DNA of 23,116 bases from a virus, in the IMG/VR virus record IMGVR_UViG_3300048065_000518, positions 1-23,116 of that record; one strand, written 5' to 3'. Shown in pieces: positions 12,561-20,400 of the stretch (its first letter is position 1; each line of letters begins with the position of its first letter). The notes under the pieces were generated by a model, which was not told the origin of the DNA, did no database searches, and worked only from the letters and a program-made list of their open reading frames with translations. The position numbers and the translations under genes were made by a program.

Positions 12561-12721
12561 TAATTTTTCTTTTTCACAGGGGTTGTTGTTCTCTTCTGGC
12601 TTGGAGACCTACTAACGTAACGAGCTATGTGCATAGACCTGTTGTTGCTAAGTCTCTCACTTGGGTTGCCAAAACTTTTTGCCGCTTCTCTGTAAAGCTC
12701 TTGCTTTGTTTTAGAGTCCAT
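12560..12721 (-). CDS. Small hypothetical protein (53 aa)
   Basis: The ATG is at 12721 in a TAATG junction with the preceding gene, and the stop is TAA 12560-12562. The product begins MDSKTKQELYREAAKSFGNP and ends RTTTPVKKKN. It is basic, and its first half looks helical. It lies in a string of tiny late genes that overlap by one to four bases, so translation is probably coupled. No family is recognised. Its frame is short but stays open between two well-supported junctions. Confidence 0.6.
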   Translation of the reverse strand: MDSKTKQELYREAAKSFGNPSERLSNNRSMHIARYVSRSPSQKRTTTPVKKKN

Positions 12722-12891
12722 TACTTTTTCTTCCCACTCTTCTTACTGTTGCCCCAGTTCTTTGCACCAACCTTGCGGCACTTTACCAAAGCCCCCGAAG
12801 CATAAGCCGACGGCCACACTTTATAGCGAGACTTGACCTTCTTATAACAAGCGTCTTTCTTCGCTGGCTTCTTGGGAGCTTTACGGGCCAC
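12721..12891 (-). CDS. Small basic conserved phage protein, GTG start (56 aa)
   Basis: The protein reads (M)ARKAPKKPAKKDACYKKVKS, then RYKVWPSAYASGALVKCRKV and GAKNWGNSKKSGKKK. The motif KVKSRYKVWPSAYASGALVK is a signature of small proteins common in marine phages. GTG 12891 is preferred to the in-frame ATG at 12927. It sits in a TAGTG junction with the upstream stop, and the N-terminus MARKAPKK is the usual family form. The longer version reads through the upstream gene. The role is unknown; basic charge and Cys pairs suggest nucleic-acid or metal binding. Confidence 0.7.
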   Translation of the reverse strand: MARKAPKKPAKKDACYKKVKSRYKVWPSAYASGALVKCRKVGAKNWGNSKKSGKKK

Positions 12892-13037
12892 TACTTCTTC
12901 GCCTTCTTTTTGAGGACACAAGGGCATGGCTCTGACATCATGTTCCCTTTCCTCCCACCCTTTGCATAGTGAGTAGGACGCTCAGACTTCTTGACGTTTC
13001 CCGCTGACCTGATACCTAGAATTGTTTTTCCGTACAT
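12891..13037 (-). CDS. Small hypothetical protein (48 aa)
   Basis: The ATG is in a TAATG junction with the endolysin stop and the TAG stop overlaps the next GTG. The 48-aa product begins MYGKTILGIRSAGNVKKSER and contains PTHYAKGGRKGNMMSEPCPC before a KKKAKK tail. It has the same basic, Cys-bearing character as its neighbours, and both start and stop fall in coupled junctions. This supports a real gene even though it is short. No family or function is recognised. Confidence 0.55.
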   Translation of the reverse strand: MYGKTILGIRSAGNVKKSERPTHYAKGGRKGNMMSEPCPCVLKKKAKK

Positions 13038-13495
13038 TAGTCACCCCATATTTCAAAGTGAGGAGCATCAATAAAAGGACGCTTACCCTCTGATCTCCTT
13101 AAATCAATATAACTTGTCATGGCCCATTCCATCGTCCCGTCAAACTCAGCAATGTCGTGTACGTGCCACGCCGCACCCCATCTAATTTTGACACCAAGTT
13201 CTTTTGCCGCTTTCTTAATAGCGTCAGCTACCTCATCATAGACGTTTAGTTCCCATGTATGCCTGCCACCTACGTAGGCCAACAAGTCTACAGCTTTGCC
13301 CTCAAGATGCTTTGACTTCATAGTTTGCGATGCGCCTTTGTCGAACAGTTCCTTCTGCTCTTCTTCAGTCCTCATGCCACAGATTACGCCGAAGTCTACG
13401 TCGGTAAGCTCAATAGCTCGGCAGACTACATCAACCAGTCGTTGGTCTACGCCTACTAACTTGTCTAAACTTTTAGCCGATAATGCGTATGTCAT
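13037..13495 (-). CDS. Endolysin: M15 peptidase (L-Ala-D-Glu/D-Ala-D-Ala type)
   Basis: This 152-aa cell-wall peptidase is similar in outline to the T5 endolysin and VanY-type M15 enzymes. It starts MTYALSAKSLDKLVGVDQRL and has VDFGVICGMRTEEEQKELF. The zinc ligands are H63 and D70 in SKHLEGKAVDLLAY and H146 in APHFEIWGD. The ATG at 13495 is chosen because GGAGA lies 5 nt upstream and the family N-terminus begins there; the frame is open to 13543, inside the holin gene. It overlaps the holin gene by ATGA (13492-13495), the expected holin-endolysin coupling. No signal peptide is present, so it needs the holin for export. Confidence 0.9.
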   Translation of the reverse strand: MTYALSAKSLDKLVGVDQRLVDVVCRAIELTDVDFGVICGMRTEEEQKELFDKGASQTMKSKHLEGKAVDLLAYVGGRHTWELNVYDEVADAIKKAAKELGVKIRWGAAWHVHDIAEFDGTMEWAMTSYIDLRRSEGKRPFIDAPHFEIWGD

Positions 13496-13872
13496 TTCTT
13501 TCTCCACTTGTCTAATCCACGTATACCCACAGCCGCTGTACATACAATCATAAGCAAGTTAGTGTACCAGTCTGGTAATTCATTGAGGCGTTCAAACCCA
13601 GACTTAACTACTTCCTCCATGCCAGGTATGAAGACCAGTATGCACGGGATCAGAACCACAATGGTTACGAGTTCGTCTTTCCATGAACCCTGCGTACCCT
13701 GCGCCATGAGGAGTTCCCACTTACTGTCGTGGGTAGCGGCAGTCTCCATCACCTTCGCTTTCGCTGTGGCTTCAGCTATAGCTACAGTAGACTTAGCTTT
13801 TTGCTTATCGACTTTCGTTTGAAGAAATGTCCCTGCTAGATTTGCTAGTGGGCCTATCAGTGCAGTCAGCAT
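13492..13872 (-). CDS. Holin, 3TM gene-transfer-agent type
   Basis: The 126-aa protein matches the GTA-type 3TM holin pattern. It has an N-terminal amphipathic/hydrophobic segment (MLTALIGPLANLAGTFLQ), then a helical Ala/Lys stretch and the WELLMAQGTQGSWKDELVT motif. Two membrane segments follow (about residues 68-85 and 103-118) and a basic tail (DKWRKK). It would form the inner-membrane lesions that release the endolysin, its immediate downstream neighbour. GGAGAG precedes the ATG. This holin class is common in alphaproteobacterial phages and gene transfer agents, in line with the proposed host. Confidence 0.85.
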   Translation of the reverse strand: MLTALIGPLANLAGTFLQTKVDKQKAKSTVAIAEATAKAKVMETAATHDSKWELLMAQGTQGSWKDELVTIVVLIPCILVFIPGMEEVVKSGFERLNELPDWYTNLLMIVCTAAVGIRGLDKWRKK

Positions 13873-14014
13873 TTTTCTCTCCGTTACAACATTCGACTAC
13901 GTAAAAGCCACATACACTGCATTGACTGTGGCCGTGGACTTCAACAGCGTTCATGGAACACAAACACCTTGGGCATCTTTCTTGCTCTAGGTATTTCTTA
14001 AAGTGTCCCTTCAT
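13805..14014 (-). CDS. Small zinc-ribbon protein (69 aa)
   Basis: The product has a zinc ribbon of four cysteines, C14-x2-C17 (CPRC) and C32-x2-C35 (CSVC), followed by a CC pair in YVVECCNGE. The last 22 residues are polar and overlap the holin start by 68 nt, so they may be of little importance. It starts with ATGA overlap behind the preceding membrane protein. Similar small Cys ribbons occur in many phages near the lysis genes. A regulatory or binding role is possible but unknown. Confidence 0.65.
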   Translation of the reverse strand: MKGHFKKYLEQERCPRCLCSMNAVEVHGHSQCSVCGFYVVECCNGEKNADCTDRPTSKSSRDISSNESR

Positions 14015-14205
14015 TTCTTTTCGCTTCCAAGCCAGACTGCAAACGCTCCTGTCATGCTTCCACTAACGACAGATATCATTGCGCTTTGTTGCGTACTAAT
14101 GTCTTCGAGTGAAATACCCCATTCAATTACACGAATGTACATAGCAGTCATCACCATCATCATTATACGTGGCCCGACTTTATGCTTTAGTAGTACGTCA
14201 CTCAA
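14011..14205 (-). CDS. Small membrane protein, TTG start (64 aa)
   Basis: The frame begins at TTG 14205, in a TTGA overlap with the preceding stop, with a purine-rich AAGGGAAGA upstream. The 64-aa product MSDVLLKHKVGPRIMMMVMT has one or two membrane segments, a Met-rich one (about residues 14-30) and a second (about 42-59, SAMISVVSGSMTGAFAVWLG). It ends SEKK. I recognise similar small membrane proteins next to lysis genes in marine phages. It could be a second holin, antiholin or pinholin-like regulator, but this is inference. Confidence 0.65.
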   Translation of the reverse strand: MSDVLLKHKVGPRIMMMVMTAMYIRVIEWGISLEDISTQQSAMISVVSGSMTGAFAVWLGSEKK

Positions 14206-14405
14206 GTTAGTCTTCCCTTGCCTAGCTTGTTACACTTGTATGATACGGGGTGGTAACCTGGCATGTACTGATGAACGAACGGACCCATCTCGTAGATGCG
14301 GGCAACGCACCTCTCTCTGGTTTCGTATGGACCTCTCTGGTCGTGGAGTTCAATGCAGTTGCTATTGTCCCCCATGACGCAGATAAGAAGTATTGCTTTG
14401 AACAT
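14202..14405 (-). CDS. Small protein with hydrophobic N-terminus (67 aa)
   Basis: The ATG at 14405 overlaps the stop of the giant gene (TGATG) and has an AAGGAGG site. The product starts MFKAILLICVMGDNSNCIEL, a short hydrophobic stretch that may act as a signal or membrane anchor, followed by a soluble part containing C17, C33 and C58 (ERCVARIYEM, VSYKCNK). It resembles small putative exported proteins of marine phages. Cysteines in the mature part could form disulfides in the periplasm. The function is unknown, and a spanin-like or periplasmic role cannot be shown. Confidence 0.6.
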   Translation of the reverse strand: MFKAILLICVMGDNSNCIELHDQRGPYETRERCVARIYEMGPFVHQYMPGYHPVSYKCNKLGKGRLT

Positions 14406-17400
14406 CAGAAACCCTCCTTACCAAACCCCTTATTACTGCTGAAACTATTGCTACCAAACTTGCTGGCCTGCTTCTTCTTCTTCCCGCCAGACCCAGCTTC
14501 GCCAGCCACTGTGTCAACCACACCTTCCTTGAAGGATCGTATGCCTCCAGCGACAGGTATGCGTCCGACTATTGATCGTACTGCTTCACGACGACGACCA
14601 GCTTTCTCCTCGCCTAGTCCAAGAGGGCCACCTACGAAAACATCATACGCATCTTCTGCCGTGCCTACTGCTGGTCCCAGTACAGCACTAAAGGTACGTA
14701 ACTTACCAAAAGCACCGTTGTCTGCTTGTTCGGCAGTGTTGTAAAGAAGCTCACCGAATAGTCCTAGCCCACCGATAGCCATCAAACCATCAACATAATT
14801 GCCAGCTATTTCGTCGGTCATGCTGTCTTCTTCAACTCCTATAGCTTTGGCTAAAGGACCGAATACACTACCAGTAACACGACGTTCTCTTAGCTCACGG
14901 CTCTCCCCGTCTTCGCCGCCTCTCGCCTGAACATGGTCTTTTGCCGCCGCACTCGCCCAGCCCATACCAACACCAGCAGTCGCAAGGTATGCGAGTGGCG
15001 CTCTGTTACCTTCTCTCCATTCGTCGATCGTATATTTACCCATACGAGCCATCATTAGCTGGAAGCTCTTGAGTTGGAAGATCATTGAACCCCAAGGTGT
15101 TTGGAAGAACAAAGGAATGTCGTTAGGGTTGGGCGTAAAGATTGCTTCGTTAGTAAACCTCATCAATCCGTAACGTAGTTGCTTGTTCTCAAGCATGTCA
15201 GAAGACCTGATATCAGTAAGTTCAGGAGAGTCTGGAGCTAAGAAGTCTACGTCCGCACCCTCTCCAGTCATTCCGTACCGCTTCAAGAAACGCTCTGCTG
15301 TTTTGTATGACTTACTCAGTTCTTTTCCTGAAGCTTTAAGCTTTCTTGCTCTGGCAATCTCTGACTTAAATGCTTCAAACCCTACAAGACTAGCTATCTC
15401 CCTGTTCATGTTTGTCCAAGGGGTCAGCAACGTAAAGTTAAAGAAACTATTTTGCAGTTTCTGAGAGCCTTCACCAGCCATCTGAACCATGCGGTCATGC
15501 ATTAAGTTTTCAATACCAGTGCCGATACTCTTTGCCGCGTTCCGATACTCTGGGTCAGAGTACCACTTCTTGTTTGCCGCCGCCCAAGCCTTGAAGTTTC
15601 CAGAACGAACGAGCGGTAAAGCCTTGTCACCTAGAGATGTAAGTGTGGTGAAGGCAAGCAGAGTTATAGAGTTGAAAGCCTTGACAGTCCTAGATGTTCT
15701 GTAGGCGAACTCAGCTTCGCTGAACTTCACAAGAGGACGCTTGTTCATAACGTCCATCATCTGTTCGGCAAGTTTTGCTGTGTTAGCGGTTATCTTTCCT
15801 TCAGGGAAATCTTTTAGTCCGTTTACAATAGCATCCACTCGCACAACAAGTTGTGGGTCGGCTTGGTCGATTGGGTCGTAATGAGAAAGCAACATACGCT
15901 TTGCTTCGTCAACGCTCTTACCTTCTTGAAGCATTGTCTTTATGGACTTTAACACCGTACCTGTTTCTTCCTCACTTATCTTAATCGCAGGAACTAACAT
16001 CTGTTCGACAGGTGCTTCCTCTTGGTACTGGCGATATCTGTAAACCACCTTCTTACTAGACTTTAGCGTTTTGATTGCGCCGTTCATACCGTCTTTAGCT
16101 ACGTTCATGTAAGCAGAGAAGCCATGACCAGCAACGCCCAAGCGATCAGTCAATGCTATCTTCCTTGTGGTGCTATCAAAGTATTTAGCAATCAACCCTT
16201 CTAAGTCGTTTACCAAGAAGTCGTCCATAAAGTTATATTGTTCTGGGTTCAGGTTAATAACCCTGTTAAAGAACGGGTCTCCAACAGCGCGACGTAGAAC
16301 ATCATCACCGTATATCTCACCGTCACTATCAATCAGCCCGTTGATAAAATCTTCAGACTTGTTGTGTGCGGCGTTAGCATCCAAGGACATGTCTTCAAAG
16401 TCAGGCCGTCTGCTTTCTTCGTAGAAGAACTGGGCAAAAGCTTTCTTCGCCTTAGAAGGATTTTGGCGTATCAACTCTACATCCCATTGCTGGGGAACGT
16501 AGTAGTCTCCAGCACCACGACGGCTGTCGCCAACAGGTATGCCCAAATCTGTCATACGTACACGCTCTGCCTCAAACTCAGATATGATAAGACGAGCGGC
16601 AGTCTGTTCTTGTGCATCTAACTTACGAACCTCTGACTCTCCACGACGTATAGCGCCGAGTATTCTTTTGTGAGAGGCGGGCATCTCTTGAAGGCCAACT
16701 GCGCCAGTGTACTTGTCAGGCAAAAATGCCAGAGACTTGCGAGACCACCTAGTAGCCCAGTTCTTGTTGTCTGGAAGTTTTTTCAGAGCGTTCATTATAG
16801 GCAGAACTTTGTCGCTCAGGTCTACGTCGTGACGCTCATATATACCAGTTCCTCCTGCGGGCTTTATGAAATCACCCAGCCATGCCGCACCAGACTCTCT
16901 TAGTTTTTGACTGTTTTCTCTGAAGTAACTGAACACAGTAGATGTCTTCTTGACTGTCTCAACATCTCCCTCTGTCGGCATTTCCTTGCGAACCATTCGA
17001 CGCATTGGGTTCAGTAGGTCAGGCATGCCCGCTTCTTGCAGTTGCCTTGCAACACCCACCATGTCGTTTAGGTCTATAGGCTTTTCGCGTATAGCCATAG
17101 CCTGAACCGCATCGCCTGCCAAACCAGATGTGCCTTCGTCACCTAGTACGCTGTAGTACATACCACGACGATCACTGTCATAGAAGTCAGCTTCGATATG
17201 CTTCATGTGGTTAGGGTTAAAGGTGATTGTTTCTTCAAAGTTCGTGCCAGGCAAACTGTTGGATATGATACCTTCGTAGCCCTCGTCTCTCAGAAAACGG
17301 GAGAAGTTTGCTCTACCTTCTGGCTCCAAATCTGGCTTAATGTAACGGAACCCATCAGCGTTCTTGTCACCCATCGCAGAAACCATAATGTCGTAGAACT

Positions 17401-20400
17401 CATCACCACTAATACCATCGCCGCCCATGAAGTTTGCGATGTCTTCTGCTTGCGACTGGTTAATGTACCCGCGCCTTTGAGCAGAAGCCAGCATTGAGCT
17501 AACGTCTGACGGCTCGCCTGAAGCGAAGTCAAACCGTTTGTTTGTTCGTAGGTCTATATGGTTTTTCTTCCGAACAAACATCGGCAGAACGCCAGGAGAT
17601 TTCTTGTTGTTAGTCAGTCTCGCAAAGGCTTCTGTTGCCGCTTCTAGTTTTGCAGAGAAGTGTGCGGCTCTTGTGTAGCTTTCTGGCCCGTCCAACAGTT
17701 GAGCGTCTTGGAATTGCTCTTCCAGAATTTCTATCTGCTTAATGATGTTTTCAGCGGTCTCAGCTTTCTCACCCTCAAGACCTCTAGCCATGTTTCGATA
17801 GGCGTCAGGCGCTGTCCGATCCGCGTACCCACCAGCGTAGTCTTGGTTCTTAGTAGTGTACACGCCTGGCCCAAACATACCGTCATCTGAAGGAATGAGA
17901 TAAGCGTCTGGGTTTCTCACCCGATCAAACTGATCCAGCACTGGAGTACCGTGGAACTCTACGTAGTCAGCTAAGTCCTCGTCTGGTCCTGCGCCGAGAA
18001 ATTCCCTGAGCATAAGCTTCTTCTCATTGCTCATTCCCTTAACAACTTGTTGTACGTAAGAGCGAGCCATAGAATGGTTCACAGCAGGGAACTGATTAGC
18101 GTTCACCACTGTCTTGATAGGAGATGATGAGCGCTTACTTGAGAACATGTCCCCGTGATAAAGCATCTGACGGTATTGCTGTCGTATTGTCTTGCGACCA
18201 ATAAGACCATTCAATACGTAAGCAGTTGACTCATATAGTCTATCAGCAAGCTGTGACAAGTATCCTTTTACGGTAAGCTCTGACACGTTGCCGTCACCAA
18301 ACCGTATGTTATAGATATCGCCTTTGGCTACTTTCTTAGCCATCCACTGGCCCCAGCCTTCAACAAACCATTCTTCGGCTATGTCTTTTTCTAAGTAGCC
18401 CTCTATCTTTCCATACCGTGACTGGATTTCAAGCGCGGCTTTGTCTCCACTTTCTACTGCTTGGATAAACCCACTTATCATGTGGTCTCTGTCCACGTCG
18501 TCGAAAGTTGCACGACTTACCATGTGGCCTATTTCATGCATGACATCTATAGGGTCAGCATTTCCACTTGTTATTCCTATTGCAAATTGACGCAACTGTT
18601 TGCGAGTTGCGTTGAAAGGCTCCCCGCTAAGAGTTGCAGTCTCTTTGAAGGCCGCTTTAGACCCCACTGGCATTGGCTCACCAGACAACTTAAACAGGTC
18701 TTCACCTGTCATAAATGTAGTCTTGTCTCTCACTAGCTCTGTAGCTGTTCTACCCATAAGGTTTAACATTCTGTAGAGCATTGTCCGAGAAGTGTACTCA
18801 ACCTTCTTGTCTCTGTGAGTTAGCTTAGTTAGAACTTCTTTAATAGCCGCAGGAGCATCGCCAGGAACTCCGTTGTGCGGGTCGGCCTTGCTACGCTGAC
18901 CAGCCTCGATGTCAATAGCGCGACCCACCAAGCTGTGACGAACAGGAAGTCCCTCACCAGGCTCCGAACGTAGCTGACCAAGATATCGTATTGCGTTCTC
19001 GCCTAGTTCGTAGTCGCCTAGATCAATCGCCTTGTAGAACGTATCAATAGTAAATTGTTTTTCAGCAGGCATATCACCAGCCAGCTTCATAACGTCAGAG
19101 AGAAACTTAGCTGTTGTCGGTGTAAGCCTATACGCAACATCAGGGTCGTCCAAAGAAGCTGTTACACGATGATATAACTCTTGCTTCAGTTCACGCATTT
19201 CAGGAGTGTCCGCTCCCTTTATGTCATTGATACGTACCATTACCTCTTTGTTACTCATGCCCTTTATGTCACGAGATACAACTGGGTCTGACTCTATAGA
19301 ACTAGCTTGACCAAACACTTGGTCTTCTGCTGTGTCTATTGCGTTAGCTACTTTAAGAGCTAAGTCTTTTGCCTTCTGTTCAACACGTTTTACATACTTT
19401 TGCGTAGTCTTGTTTCCACTCTTATAGACTTGCCCAGCCTTAGTTATGTTGGGGGCAACTCCATTTGTGCTACGGAAGTTAGTGTTGTATATACGCACGA
19501 ACTCATCAATGCCCATGTCCAGAGCAACAACCATATCGTTAGCTTGCTGAACCATTAAGGCGGAAAGCTTACCGTCTGAGTCAGTCTTTTCTGAGATGGC
19601 TCTAAGGATAGATGCTTCAGCCTCAAATGAGCTTGCTAGTGTGCCACTGTTATCGCTAGAAAAAGCGGCAACTTCGTCTGAGATAGACATCATGCCACCG
19701 TCTTGCTGGGTTGCTATCAGCCGAGACAGCTCATCATCCAACTCTTTGCCAGTCAGATCAGAAGCTTCTATCTTTGACAGTGCATTTGTAAAGTCTGCGT
19801 CATTCAACATACGCATGATTTTGTAAGACATGCCCAGCATCCGCCCACGAGCGATACGACTAGACATATACTTAAACGGTTTTACGGTCTTGCCATTAGG
19901 AAGAACGATATCCTCTGCACCCGCATTGTAGACAGGCGAGCCACCCTTGTCGTAGCTGTCAAGCATAGTCACACGCTTTCCACCTTCAACCGAGTTACCG
20001 TTTATGTCTGTTCTTGTGCTGTGCGAACGCTGGCCTGGCCTGCCACCAAACTTCCCGTAGACTTTCTTGGAAGCCCGTTCCAGTACGTCTGCCATAATGC
20101 GAGCGTCATACCCTATAGCACCGCCTACACGTAGGGCTTCCTCAATTTCAATCTGGATTTCTCGCAAATCATGCAACTGTTGAGCGGCCATTCGAGCCGC
20201 ACCAGACTTCTTGCCGTTGGAAGAGACAAGTATCTGTTCAAACTGGTTCTTCAATGGACGGCCAGCAGACACGCCATCTACAGAAACTTTGGGATCAGGC
20301 ATTATGCGCTCAAACATATCGACCAGTTGTTCGTCGAGGGGGTTGTCCATACCCAGTAGTCGCCGCACAAGACTTTCTGCTTTCCTTCCAACGTCTTTGA

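Noticed and set aside
12721-12927. ATG-start 68-aa version of the WPSAYASG protein
   Set aside because: The extra 12 residues read through the upstream 48-aa gene, while the GTG at 12891 gives a TAGTG junction and a normal N-terminus.
14250-14744. 164-aa plus-strand frame across the end of the giant gene
   Set aside because: Low-complexity Ser/Pro-rich translation, antisense to two supported genes with coupled junctions.
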